DNA from: Ascaphus truei
Taxonomy: Eukaryota; Chordata; Amphibia; Anura; Ascaphidae
DNA length: 64,000 nt
Direction: 5' to 3'
Assembly (NCBI GenBank): GCA_036426205.1
Contig: CM071568.1
Location: 224,046,239-224,110,238 of the forward strand
A model generated the notes under the pieces. The model worked only from the letters and a program-made list of their open reading frames with translations. It was not told the origin of the DNA and made no database searches. Shown here piece by piece: positions 42,157 to 53,589 of this stretch (position 1 is the first letter of the stretch; the number at the start of each line of letters is the position of its first letter). A program made the position numbers and the translations under genes.

Positions 42157-42439
42157 AAAAAAATCTTTTTTTTATGGGTCTCGGGGGGGGGGTTAGGGGG
42201 GATTGGCGTTAAGAACTGTAGTCCTAGGCGCCCTGGAAATCTGTCTGCGGCCCTGCAGACAACAAGTACTCTGATAAAATGTATTGCTGAACAAAGAGTG
42301 GAAGGCGGATTAAAGAAATCTGTCATAGGCAGAGGGCCATGTCACAAATATTACAGCCATACATATGCCACGGCCACAGCACACAGCAGAAGATTATTTC
42401 AGTCACAATACAATTTACCCTGGAAAATGAGCCTTAGAC

Positions 42440-42970
42440 AGCCAGGTGTTTGACGAAATAGTAAAGCTTGGGGTCAACCCAAAGTAGACCGGGTGGCCAC
42501 ATCTCACAACAAACAGGTTGACTGTTATTGCGCAAGGCTTTTTCATCCCTGTGCAAAGCAGACAGATGCCCTCAGCTTCAAATGGCAGTTCAAACTGGCA
42601 TATCTCTTTCCTCCAGTACCTGTTATTGCAAAGATATTGAGGGAAATATTGAGGGAAATAAAAGCAGACTTGGCATAAGTGATACTGATGGTATCCTACT
42701 GGTGAAGGACACCCTGGTTTGCCCATATAATAAATATGGCAACAGACACTCCTTGGCATTTTCCGAAAGTAGGAGGGTTGCTACAGCAAGGCCCTGTGAA
42801 ACATACAAACCCAAAGCAACTAGCCTTGGCGGCTTGGAGATTGAGTGGCAAATCCTGAGAGACAAAGGGTGCTCAGATAAAACTATACAGAACCCTGTTG
42901 GAAGCAAAGAAGAAGCCGGCGTCAACTCCTTATTACAGAATTTGACTGATCCAGAGACTAATGTGTAAGA
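42440..42970 (+). pseudogene. DIRS RT/RNase H C-terminal fragment
   Basis: The plus frame reads KAWGQPKVDRVATSHNKQVD, TDALSFKWQFKLAYLFPPVP, and after a stop PWFAHI. This matches the RNase H-like end of DIRS polymerases (WG.P.VD.FAT...N.., D A....W....YAFPP.P). Several stops and frameshifts. Confidence 0.7.
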
Positions 42971-43039
42971 CCGAAGCACAATTTCTTCTCACCTACCTCT
43001 GTGACATTAGTAGAATTTCTGCAAGAAGAATTCAATAGT

Positions 43040-43765
43040 GGCCATTACTGGTAGTGTGGTGCATGATACATGCTGGTAACTGGAGTGCTGACTCATCCGC
43101 AGGTGGTAGTGGGGACACAGGAACAGGCTTCTGGGGTTTATACCCTTCATATCTCTTTAGCAGTTCAGGGCCTCCATCTGCCGTAGGCTCCAGGACCTGA
43201 AGGTGATATCCCACGGTAGAACTATTATCTCTCACCCCAGTAAGGTTACGCACCAGGCAGGAGGTATATGCAAACCGGAACGGTTTATTGTCTTCTGTAC
43301 AACACAGTCACTGGGCAGTCTTCTGCCTGATGCAATACTTCACAGCTACCACTGAAGGATGGTCCCTGGACCATCACTACAGGCCAAGGGCACCCGCAGC
43401 CGTCCTAGCTCTTCCCTGCCTCCCTAGCAGAGGCAGAGGTATGGTTCACGCTCACTCTCCCCCAGACAGAAGAGGCCTGGAGAAGGCCCAATGATCAGCT
43501 GTCCACTGTGTGACCTGCCTTCCTCAAGTGGGGAAAGGCACTGCTAAATTTGGGCAGTACCTGCCCTTAAGTACAGCCAGGAGGAGGGCACCAGGTCTGT
43601 CTCATGATTGGTCATGCCCAAGCCTGATGTCACCGCCTCACACTGGTCACTAAAGTGCAGTACCAAGGAGGGGGAAAACCCCATATCAACTACTGGCAAA
43701 CCGATCGTACCAGGACTTACTGCCAGAAGGGAAGCAAACTAGTAGCCACAGATGGCATGGCTACA
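43040..43765 (-). mobile_element. 3' LTR remnant, unknown-ORF element family
   Basis: Starts TGTAGCCATGCC at 43765, preceded (in element orientation) by the polypurine GGGAGAG. Shares gtagtggggacacaggaaca and aggcttctggggt with the 30/34 kb LTRs and a TGGAGGCCCTG motif (43166-43176, minus). The left end is approximate. Confidence 0.7.
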
Positions 43766-43971
43766 CTCTCCCAACGTCCACACTTGGGTCTAAATTTTTG
43801 AATACTTGAAGGTAACCTGAAAATAACAGGATAACATTTCACATAATTAATATCACATTGCTATACGTGATATATTCAGTGAACACAAAGCATACAGTTT
43901 TGTTGGCATGTATCACCCAACATGTCTGTATGTGCATCCAAATGTCTCTCTCAACATGGTGAACTCTTTAA

Positions 43972-44810
43972 TCAATAATAGTGCTCAGGAACCGGTCTCC
44001 TAACTAAGGCTCCTGAGTCGTCAGTTACAGTAATGAAAAACACCCTTATTGGATGCCATTCAGACACGTATTCCATCCGGTCCATGTACACTGACCTTTC
44101 GACCTTCCATACTTTAACTAAGTAGGCCACACATGCCTCTGCATTATGGAAGGTGCCCCGACTATGCTCCATGACATAGGCCCTAACAGCCTCTACTAGC
44201 CATCTTTTTCGGATTTCCTCAATTTCTCTCATCAATGGCTCCAGAACATATGGGTGCTCTAATCCGTCTGAGTTCCGGTACTTCTGGACTACGTGTCTCT
44301 CGGCTCGGCTGATTTTAGTTAGCCGACGACCCTCAGCCTGACCTGGCTGAACCCAGAACAACGGTTCTTTAACCGGGGAATTATAGTTATCTAGGGCTTC
44401 ACCCAAAGGCTGTAAGGCTGTAGTATACCCAGACTAATCTCTCACTCCCGGCATCTCATGATCTCTGTGGATTCTTCGGGGTTAAACTTTCCCTCAGCCC
44501 ACCGGTGATCTACCACATCCCTGTTCTCTAGTAGGAACCTAGTACGATCCATGAACACATATCCATGGTACGATCCATGGCACATATCTACTACTGTGAT
44601 TCGGTCCACATGAAGTGTAGAGGCTGGCGTGGGCCTATGGGCCCGCAAATAGTCCAGTGACTGGGCCAGAAAAGCAGGGGTTGGGACATCTGGACACAAC
44701 GGAGGACTATCTTCCTCTTTGGCCAATTCTGCTGCTTTTTGTCGAGCCCTGCGCTCATACATGGACTGACTAAAGGCAGTTTTCTTTAAACGAGTGGGAG
44801 TGTTACTCAC
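43972..44810 (-). pseudogene. Second copy of the unrecognised retroelement ORF, frameshifted
   Basis: Two frames (44442-44810, then 43972-44406) together align with the C-terminal half of the ORF at 30952-33051. Shared blocks in order: MDRTRFLL, VDH-WA-G, P-E, EP-FWV-P, SRA-R--V--YR, PYV-EP-M-EIEE-R, WL-EAV--Y, YM, SE, TVTD--G--VR-P-P-HY. Identity is moderate at protein level while DNA similarity is low, showing that the domain was kept as protein while the elements diverged. The N-terminal half is missing. Confidence 0.7.
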
Positions 44811-45170
44811 CGGAGCGGGAATCGGATTCCCTAAATTACACTTCTGCTCTCTAGGCCATTCTATGGACTATTAGACTATGGTTTATTAAACTGTTTGATT
44901 AATAAATTGATGTGTAAATCAGTGATTGTGGAGCTTCTGCTCTTCTATTTTTTTGCGATCTTATTAAATTGGTACATTTGTTTATCTCAAAACATCCTCT
45001 GAATTGAGTTTAAAGGATAGCTTTGAGAACCTATGTCCTATAGGTTAGTGCTATCAAAGTTTGAACTCCAAGACACCTTCTTACAGTTGAAGGCATATAC
45101 AATGTTTGGCCCTCCTATAGCATCTTGCGATGTATTGCAGGATATCATATATTTTATTCAACCAAGATGA
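44811..45170. other. No recognised feature
   Basis: AT-rich sequence between the LTR element remnant and the L2 3' end. Confidence 0.35.
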
Positions 45171-45172
45171 GG

Positions 45173-46381
45173 GTTGTATTGTATTGTATTGTATGTCTTT
45201 ATTTATATAGCGCCATTAATGTACATAGCGCTTCACAGCAGTAATACATGTGGTAATCCAATAAATAACAGATAATATAAATAACAGATCATGGGAATAA
45301 GTGCTTTAGACATTAAGGAAGAGGAGTCCCTGCTCCGAGGAGCTTACAGTCTAATTGGTAGGTAGGGAGAACGTACAGAGACAGTAGGAGGGAGTTCTGG
45401 TAAGTGCATCTGCAGGGGGCCAAGCTTTATGTGCCATGTGTTCAGAATAGCCACAGTCCTATTCATATGCTTCTTTAAGCAAGTGTGTCTTAAGGTGGGT
45501 CTTAAAGGTGGATAGAGAGGGTGCTAGTCGGGTACTGAGGGGAAGGGCATTCCAGAGGTGAGGGGCAGTCAATGAAAAAGGTTTAAGGCGGGAGAGGGCT
45601 TTAGATACAAAGGGGGTAGAAAGAAGACATCCTTTAGAAGAACGCAAGAGTCTGGATGGTGCATAACGAGAAATTAGGGCTGAGATGTAAGGAGGGGCAG
45701 AAGAGTGTAAAGCTTTAAAAGTGAGGAGAAGGATGGAGTGTGAGATGCGGGATTTGATCGGAAGCCAGGAGAGGGATTTCATGAGGGGAGATGCTGAGAC
45801 AGATCTAGGAAAGAGTAGAGTGATTCTGGCAGCAGCGTTAAGGATAGATTGTAGGGGAGACAGGTGAGAGGCAGGAAGGCCGGACAGCAGGAGGTTACAG
45901 TAATCAAGACGTGAGAGAATGAGGGCCTGAGTCAGAGTTTTAGCAGTCGAGCAACAGAGGAAAGGGCGTATCTTTGTTATATTGCGGAGGAAAAAGCGAC
46001 AGGTTTTAGAAATGTTTTGAATGTGAGGGGCAAATGTGAGAGAGGAGTCGAGTGTGACCCCAAGGCAGCGTGCTTGGGCTACTGGGTGAATGATCGTAGT
46101 TCCAACAGTAATGTGGAAGGAGGTAGTAGGGCCAGGTTTGGGAGGAAGTATGAGGAGCTCTGTTTTAGCCATGTTGAGTTTAAGGCGGCGGAGGGCCATC
46201 CAGGATGATATAGCAGAGAGACATTCAGAAACTTTGGTTTGTACAGTAGGTGTAAGGTCGGGTGTTGAGAAATATATTTGTGTGTCGTCAGCATAGAGGT
46301 GATAATTAAACCCAAAAGATGTTATTAGGTCACCTAGAGAGAGTGTATACAGAGAAAAGAGAAGAGGTCCCAGGACAGTAT
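45173..46381 (-). mobile_element. L2-clade LINE, 5'-truncated
   Basis: The 3' end carries an aataaagacatacaatacaa-type tail with TTGTA repeats (45173-45195, plus strand) and the L2 signature gcgccattaatgtacatagc. It is inserted into the Ty3/gypsy element, whose sequence resumes at about 46385. Confidence 0.85.
45459..46378 (-). CDS. L2 LINE reverse transcriptase C-terminal ORF, 5'-truncated
   Basis: About 306 open codons with no stop from the truncation point. The frame enters at [18 protein letters not shown] and contains the catalytic YADDTQIYF, then [48 protein letters not shown] and [12 protein letters not shown], all typical of the L2/CR1 lineage. The apurinic endonuclease domain and fingers are missing. 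There is no in-frame ATG before 46199. An intact remainder suggests a rather recent copy. Confidence 0.88.
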
Positions 46382-46399
46382 ATTGGGCGTGTGCTCCCC

Positions 46400-48234
46400 G
46401 AGCCCTTTACCCGTAGCTCCACGGGAGATGCTCGCTGTTGAGGGCCCCTTTGAGAGGTTCCCTCTTGGGGGTCTTCATGATGAACTGTATTGCCGGTCTC
46501 GGGACCGTTCTCACCCTTTGTCATTTCACCATCCAATGAGGTTGCAGGCCATTCCACTTCCCCCTCCTCTACTTATGGGATAGGAAGTAAATGATTTCGG
46601 TGCCATACCTTCACTCGACCCTGCGAGACCGGAAGACCAGGCATTTGTGACACTACCTTATACACTCCTTCTCTCCACCAGTCAGCCAACTTATGTTTCC
46701 CAGGTAGTCCCAGATTGCGAAGGAGTACTGCATCTCCCGGCTAAATGTCTCTATGTTTAACCTTGTGATTATAACGCCTCTTTTTCCCTGCATTCAGTTT
46801 CTCTGTAGATTTTTCTGCCTGCTGATAGGCCCGTTGCAGGTTCTCTTGTAATCTCTGCACATATTTGAAGTGAGTGGCATTATGAACTCCGTCAGTGGAG
46901 ACTCTCAGACGTATGTCCACGGGCAGTCGAGCCTCTCTACCAAACATCAGAAAGTATGGAGAAAATCCGGTGGAATCGTGTCTAGTGCAGTTGTAAGCGT
47001 GCACTAATGTTTCCACGTGGCGTCTCCACTCAGCCTTTTTCACTCCCGTCAACGTACCCAGCATGTCCAGTAACGTGCGATTGAATCGTTCGGGCAATGC
47101 ATCCCCTTCCGGGTGGTAGGGAGTGGTTCGGGACTTAGTAATGTGTAAGATTTTTAGTAATTCTCTTATCAATTTGCTTTCAAAGTCTCTGCCCTGATCA
47201 GAATCTAGACGTTGAGGGAGCCCATAATGTATGAAGTATTTTTCCCAGAGTACCTTGGCAACTGTTATGGCTTTTTGGTCTTTCGTCGGGAAGGCCTGGG
47301 CATATCTCGTGTAATGGTCAGTGATGACCAGCACATTGCCGATGCCCCGTTTATCTGGTTCAATACATAGGAAGTCCATGCATACTAGGTCCATGGGCCC
47401 AGTGCTTTTCAAGTGGCCCATTGGGGTGGCACTGGTGGGCATTGTCTTCCATTGGATGCACCGAACACACCGCCGACAGTGATGCTCTACGGCCTCTCTC
47501 ATCTTTGGCCAGAAGAACCGATCCCTCACCAATCCAAAAGTCTTGTCGACACCCAGATGGCCATGTTCATCATGTAGGGACCGCAACACCAGGTATTGTA
47601 ATATTTTAGGTAGTACAAGCTGTCTCCTATTCGGGTGGTTATGGTACTCTACAACTCGGTATAGTAATTTGTCCTGTATTTCGAATTTATCGGCTTCCCT
47701 CATCAGTATGCCTCCCACGTCGCCAGGGGCATGTTTGAGGAGATCTGGGCGTTTTTTTCGGATAGCGTAGCGGATGGCTCCCGCTACCGGGTCGCGTTCC
47801 TGATAGCGCACCATAACCTTCCAGGCTATGATCTTGTCAGGGGTAACGTGCATACCACTGGGGTCCCTATATGCTTCTGGGATTGCTTTGGACGCGCACC
47901 CTAGGGAGTCGGCCACTCTTAATTCGGAGAAGGCCACTTGATCATTGACTATGGCGGCGGTGCAACACAGGGCCCGCATCCCGGGTCCCGGGATTTCTTC
48001 CCATTGGTCGTCGTCGGGGGTTGCAGCCAGCCCCGGTCGTCTAGACAGGGCGTCTGCCCCAACGTTCAAGGGACCCGGTTTATATTTCAATGTGAAGTTG
48101 TAGTTGAAGAGGGCTTCTAGCCAGCGGTGTCCTGCTGCATCGAGTTTAGCTGAAGTCATGATATAGGTGAGCAGATTGTTGTCTGTACGCACCTCGAACG
48201 AAACCCCATAGAGATAATCATGAAGTTTGTCCAC
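46400..48234 (-). pseudogene. Ty3/gypsy RNase H end and integrase
   Basis: Frame from 48234 (preceded by a TGA at 48238-48240). Starts with the RNase H end (FEVRTDNNLLTYIM), then the HHCC zinc region (DEHGHLGVDKTF ... CRRCVRC) and the integrase core, with catalytic Asp in LVCMDFLC, Asp in DSDQGRDFES and Glu in ALPERFNRTL. An in-frame TAG at 46741 interrupts just before a GPY/F-like module (PGDAVLLRNLG, WWREGVYKV), which then reads on to about 46400. No chromodomain is seen. Confidence 0.85.
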
Positions 48235-48240
48235 GATGGC

Positions 48241-49330
48241 TCATTTCAGGGCAAGGAACTCGAGCTTGAGCACTAGGTAATTTTGCTCACTGGCCGTCAG
48301 GCTGCGACTGATGTAGGCCATGGGTCGTAATCCTTCTGGATACTTTTGATGTAACACCGCCCCTAATCCACCTAGGCTAGCGTCCACATGTAGTATATAC
48401 GGTTGTTCGGGGTCGGCATAGGCCAACACTGGGGCCGCGGTCAAACTCTGCTTCAAGTCCACAAAGGCTTGCTCGCACTCTGCGGTCCATTTGTCCCCGA
48501 AGGGTTGTCGGGCAGGGGTGGCCTTCCGGCCTGTGTCTTCGGGATATATTTTGAGGAGGCAGTTGAGGGCTTTGGCCCGACGGGAATATTCCTCCACAAA
48601 CCAGCGGTAGTACCCACAGAACCCCAAGAACGAGCGCAACTCCACCACATTGTCGGGTCGGGGCCAGCTTACTACGGCTTCTATTTTAGCGGGGTCAGTG
48701 GCAATCCCTTCCGCGGACACTATGTGTCCCACATAGGTCACAGACGTCCTACAGAATCGGCATTTATCCAGAGAGAGCTTGAGCCCCTCTCGAGCTAACC
48801 GGTCAAGCACCTTCAGGAGCCGAATTTCGTGTTCCTCTAGTGTTCGCCCGAAGACGATGATGTCGTCCAAATACACTAGGCATTCTCAGGGGTTCAAGTC
48901 ACCTAAGGTCTTCTCCCTTAGCCGTTGGAAGGTGGTGGGGGCCCCACATATACCTTGGGGCATGCGAGTGAATTGACAGAACCCCAGTGGACAAATGAAT
49001 GCCGTTTTCTCTTGATCCTCTGGGCTCATGGGTACCTTGTAGTATCCAGACTGGAGATCCAACACACTGAACCATTTACTTCCATGGAGGGCGTTCAGGA
49101 TTTCCTCTATGCGGGGAAGATTATACTGGTCCGGCACCGTCCGATTGTTCAGTGTCCTGTAATCCACACATAGCCTCACTGTCCCATTCTTCTTTCTCAC
49201 CACCACTATGGGTGAAGCGTAAGGGCTTTGTGACTCAGTGACGATCCTGGCTTCTTCCATCTCTTGGAGGACGACCCGTACATCATCTATGTCTCTAGGA
49301 GCGAGCCGGCGGAAAGTTCTCTAAATGGCT
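48241..49330 (-). pseudogene. Ty3/gypsy reverse transcriptase / RNase H
   Basis: RT motifs in order: SPYASPIVVVRKKNGTVRLC, DYRTLNN, FSVLDLQSGYYKVPM, FTRMPQGICGAP, then after one TGA (about 48889) the catalytic YLDDIIVFG. RNase H follows with ILHVDASLGGLGAVL. A frameshift near 49320 separates the N-terminal part, and two TGA codons (about 48889 and 48238) replace likely Trp or Arg codons. The enzyme is dead in this copy but the motifs are well preserved. Confidence 0.9.
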
Positions 49331-50240
49331 TCGTATCACTCATCCGAATAGTGTGTTGGGCACTGCAGCTGCACCCCACATCCATCTCTCCGGTAGAGAA
49401 TACATCTCGCCTCTCTTCCAATTGGACTAGCAGTCTCTCCTTCCATTCTTCTGGTAACCCAGACGAGCCGAAGTCAAAGTCCAGCCTCGCGCCGGGGCGT
49501 TCCACTCGGGTAGCATTGACTTGCACCGTTTCATCCACTGAGCTGACGGGATAAATTCTCCCTATTCTCTGTCCCGCATCGAAGACCATGGGGAATGGGG
49601 ATAGATTCTGGACCATCACATAGATGCGGCGAGGGATGGCGGCTGGCCAATCCCGGAATTCGGGTACGAGCCGGTATCCTCTGCTGGCGTCTTCTTCCGG
49701 CGTGCTTTCTAGGGAAAAGAGCTGCTCCGTGTCTACCCGTTCAGCGTATGCGCACCAGGTGGGCATCCTCTGTATCTCCCCGGGCGAAATTTTGGTCAAA
49801 GCCGCTCGGCCGCAGAACAACAGCCCATAGTCTTCCGAGGCTGAAGGAGGGGGACCCGGCTTCGTCTGGACAAGCTGCAGCTGGAGACTGGACATGGGCA
49901 GCTCATTGGTTTTTTGCAGATAGGCCCTGATAACTGCTTGTACAATGTCCGCATTACTGCCCAGGATGATCAGGTATTTAGATAGGTCTTTGGGTTCCGG
50001 ACACAAGAGCATCTACATTCATGGGGTGAGACTGCTGAATTTCCAGAGACACCGTCACTATGCCGTCGATGGGTTAGTCTTCATTGCTTAGCCCTCTTAC
50101 TTTGATATGTTCGGCCGACTTCAGTGTCCGATTCTGGAGGTGTTGATCATAGAACCCTCGATATATGATGGTCACTTGAGATCCCGTGTCCAATAGGGCG
50201 GAGGAATAGATGCCATCTACTAGCACCCGTATAAGGGCTA
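49331..50240 (-). pseudogene. Ty3/gypsy aspartic protease region and protease-RT linker
   Basis: The catalytic motif LLDTGSQVTI lies at about 50172-50200 (minus). The following frame (49287-50012) includes the linker with VFSTGEMDVGC and HTIRMSDTKPFRE just before RT. A stop near 50070 and a frameshift break the link. Confidence 0.75.
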
Positions 50241-50241
50241 C

Positions 50242-51679
50242 CTACCCCACGCGGTTATTCTCGTCCTTGGGACCTTCACCACTTTGGTTGGGGACAGGGT
50301 CTTCTCCGCTGGCCGCGTAGACACCACATACCATAGCGTTATGGCGTGAACTTCTTGGGCGAGGGGCTCCGGTCACGGGACTCCCCCATCCGGCAATCAT
50401 AGGAGATATGCCCCTTCTTCCCTCACTTGTAGCAGGACAGATCCCTCGGCGGAGTGCGGCGATTGTACGGAGGCGAGGTTCGTCCGGTGTATTTCGGTCG
50501 CTCGGGGCCGGGTTTATCCGGGGGTCTTCCTTTTTTTCATTACCCCCTTTGTTTTTGGAGTTGACGGTTACTTTAGCTTTCTGGGGAGAATGAAGCATTA
50601 GATGCGCCTCATGTTCTTTGACTTGCTGTAACAGCTTGGTGAACGAGGGGGGAGGCTCCCTCGAGTGAGATTATCGCGGATCATGTTCGCAATAGGGTGG
50701 TTGGGACTGGATCCCCGCAGGTATTGCTTGCGGAGGTATTCGTCCATTTGCGAGGCTGTTACGTACTTATGGTGGAGCAAGGGCCCTAACGCAATTTGCA
50801 CTCGGTGGATGTAGGCAGATAAGTCTTCTCCATCTTTTTGATTAATGGCATAATATTTGGCCCACAGGGCTCCATCATCCTCGGTCACGCTGTAGGCTTC
50901 GGTTAAGAATTCGACCATCATCCGAGAGGTTAGATCACGATGCTGCTCTCGGTGAATACTGATCAGAGTGGACGCCGGGGGCCTCAAGCACTCCATGAGG
51001 CGTTGATGTTTCACAGCGTCTGTACAGGACCATTCTTCCATCACACCCCGGGTGCGCTCCTTCCAGGGGTCTATCCCATCTTCCCCCATCGGGACGGTTA
51101 AGGTCCCGGAGAAGGCCTTTAATTTCCGGTAATTCTGAGGATGCGTGGCCAGAGTGAGGGCTTCTACTAACGGAGGTAAACTGGGTGGGACGGTTAACTG
51201 GTCTACCTTGTCATTGAGTTTCTGCAACATCTCACTACACCAACCAGCCTCTTCTGATACGCTAGACCCTTGATAGCTAAATCCTGACCGGCAGCTGCCC
51301 GCTTCACTAGCCGGGTAGGGAGCGGAGGTGAGGGTAGGGCAGTCGTCACCCAGTCCCTCCAAGGGGAGTCTCGAAGTGGGTAGACAAAGGGGCTTCCGCC
51401 GGGCGGGGAGTTGGGAAGCTGCAGGTATTGAGGAACAGCGGGCTCGAGAACCACCAGATCTCGGCGACAATCAACTAGCAAGGTGTTCCATTTAGAGTCT
51501 TGGTCTATGAGGACGTCTACCAGGCGGGCTTTGGCAAAACCAGGTAGTTGTCGTAGGGCCGTTTGCAATGTCTCTAATGGTAAGGCCATAGGTACTTGGG
51601 TCACGGCCACCACATGGCGGGCGGGCGTTTGCATTTGCCACGCCCAATCGTGCACTCTCTGACACGAGGAGAGGGCCAT
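50242..51679 (-). pseudogene. Ty3/gypsy gag, PNMA-like
   Basis: The N-terminal domain (ATG at 51677-51679) reads MALSSCQRVHDWAWQM and HVVAVTQVPMALPLE, then PPGGSPFVYPL. After a frameshift the capsid part (50598-51470 frame) has KLKAFSGTLTVPMGEDGIDP and W-CTDAVKHQRLMECLRPPA, the pattern of the PNMA/Ty3 capsid. The nucleocapsid knuckle at about 50395-50437 reads CYK, TGA, GKKGHISYDC, so the second Cys codon has become a stop. PNMA genes of mammals derive from gypsy gag of this sort. Confidence 0.8.
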
Positions 51680-51729
51680 GGTGGCCAGGTAGCTGTGTGT
51701 GTCTTGTCGGGGGGCACCCCAGGCCTAAG

Positions 51730-51747
51730 ATCTCAGCAGTGCCTCCA
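51730..51747 (-). promoter_or_regulatory. Primer-binding site of the Ty3/gypsy element
   Basis: Minus strand TGGAGGCACTGCTGAGAT, two bases after the LTR end; one base different from the composite element's site. Confidence 0.7.
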
Positions 51748-51749
51748 AA

Positions 51750-52801
51750 TGTAGCCCTGTTTCCTAGTGAACACAGACCGCTACCATGTGCTGTATAACC
51801 TGTAGGCTCACAGGGCCTGAGCCTCCGCCACGGAGAACCTGGGGCATGCGTAATAACAGATAATACCTTATACTTGGTGCAGCGCCTCCACCTGCGATGG
51901 CTCCCACCAGAGGGGGAGTGGTTCCTCGCAGGACAATTGTATATCACTCCACACACACAGCATGTAAAACAAACGAATGGGACGCTACCTCCACCTCCAC
52001 CGGGTGATCCCACCCCGTGTCCAGTAACCCCCACAATATGTCCTCCACCCTCAAGTGAGATATGTATGTGTGACTGCGCAGCCACTATGTCCTGTATGAA
52101 TAGGTGGTATAGTTGGTGCACTTGATGGTTACCTGCTGGGCACTCCAGTACCTGGGCCTGCCAAGGATCTTCACAAAGGGTCAGATGCGAGGTGGCTCCA
52201 GCAATTGACGTCCGGGGCGATCCCACCCAGACAAACAGCAACCAAAGTAACAGGGTCTGAGCCCAGACCTCCTGCTAATTACACACTGTCTCTTTAAGCG
52301 ATCCTTGAATGGCACAATAAGGGAACCGGAACCTGTCTAGGGCCTGTCCCTATCTCCGCTCCACACTATGGGGACTCAGGGCCTAACTGGACCGTGGGTA
52401 TAGGGCCTAGGTAGGGGCTGAATGCCTCCCTACACCGGAGCTCCGTCTCCTTCCTCCTCCCGCTAGCTCTGAGCAATGTGCACGCCCTCCGACCCCTATA
52501 TCCTCCTTCCTTCCTGCCTTCCTACCACCCGGTTGGTCTCCTGGCATCACATGGTCCCACGGGGGCTGCTGGGACTCGAGTTCCCTCTGCTCCACCCTAT
52601 GGGAGCTACTCCTCCTTCACAGGCTTTGACTGCTATGCTCGCGCATGCGCGACTTCCTGCTCCACACCTTCTGCGCCAGCGCCAACTCCCAACATGGCGG
52701 CGCCCTAATACGCGGAACTTCCGATATACCGGAGCGTTCCCTGCCCTGCTGCAACCCTCCCACCCGACAACAATAAATGCAGTGAGGGGAGCCCGGCTAC
52801 A
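51750..52801 (-). repeat. 5' LTR of the Ty3/gypsy element
   Basis: Starts TGTAGCCGGGC at 52801, ends CAGGGCTACA at 51750. Contains GGCGCCGCCATGTT (52691-52705), GCGCATGCGC (52641-52650) and the internal TGGAGGCGCTGCACC motif (51876-51890). Confidence 0.88.
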
Positions 52802-52984
52802 TATGTATTGTTTTTTTTATATGTATTGGGTTAAGCCAATTCTAAGGAAAACACAGTACTGGCATGTGACCAGCAAACTACTGAAAACAACTAACAAAAG
52901 CTGGAGGTCGTTTTTCTGCTTACATACAGTATATAATTCAGGGAAAAGTTCAAGCAGACAAGATGGAGATTCCGGCCTTTCACT

Positions 52985-53515
52985 TTCAGTGAGTTTTTCT
53001 ATGCATTTGGGGCGGGGGGGGTGGATACATTTGGGGATGGGGATTTTTTTTAAATGTATTTGGGGGTGGGAAGTTTTTTGCATTGGGGTGGGAAGTTTTT
53101 TGCATTGGGCTGGGAAGTTTTTTGCATTGGGGTGGGAAGTTTTTTGGTATATATCTTGTGAGGGGAATTGTGTGCGGGGGGAGAGAATGAGTGAGCATGG
53201 GGTAATTGACAGAGGGAGAGGAGGGGATGAGTGAGGAAAAGAGGGTGTACGAGTGAGACGCAGGGGAGACAGGGGAGAGAAATACATGTGAGGCGGGAGA
53301 GTGAGTGAGAGGGGGTGAGACGGAAGGGAGAGAAATATATGGGAAGTGGGGGGGGGGGAAGAGAGAAGGCTTGTGAGGTGTGAAATGGGGGCGCGGCTCG
53401 CAATACCGCCGACATGGGTGGTGGGGGGGGGGGCGGGCCTGCTTAAAATGTTTGTCCTGGGCCCCACGATTTCTGTTGGCGGCCCTGCCCTTTGGGATGC
53501 CACTGACATACTTTA
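52985..53515. mobile_element. MITE-like repeat with tandem and purine-rich core
   Basis: Four copies of a roughly 22-bp unit (ggtgggaagttttttgcatt) at 53065-53142, then a GA-rich tract (53170-53385) nearly matching the core of the hAT MITE at 36358. The right end ...gggatgccactg resembles hAT termini. No target duplication found. Confidence 0.55.
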
Positions 53516-53589
53516 GGAGTTGCTCACTCATCAGGCCACCGATTTATAGGATTGAGGTCCAGCTAGTAGTAGAATTTCCAGTCTCCGGG

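Larger units (their letters stand above)
40470..43030 (+). mobile_element. DIRS-like retroelement remnant
   Basis: DIRS elements carry inverted terminal repeats, gag, RT/RNase H and a tyrosine recombinase. Present here: a likely left terminal region (40470-40660), gag pieces (41628-42156), and the end of RT/RNase H (about 42440-42970). The recombinase was not found. A GC-rich MITE is inserted at 41113-41392, and an LTR remnant begins at about 43040. Confidence 0.65.
46385..52801 (-). mobile_element. Ty3/gypsy retrotransposon, decayed, 3' end lost
   Basis: Order on the minus strand: 5' LTR (51750-52801), primer-binding site, gag, protease, RT, RNase H, integrase. The protease-RT-RNase H-integrase order defines Ty3/gypsy. 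The region downstream of integrase stops at the L2 insertion (about 46385), and no 3' LTR of the same subtype follows. Confidence 0.9.
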
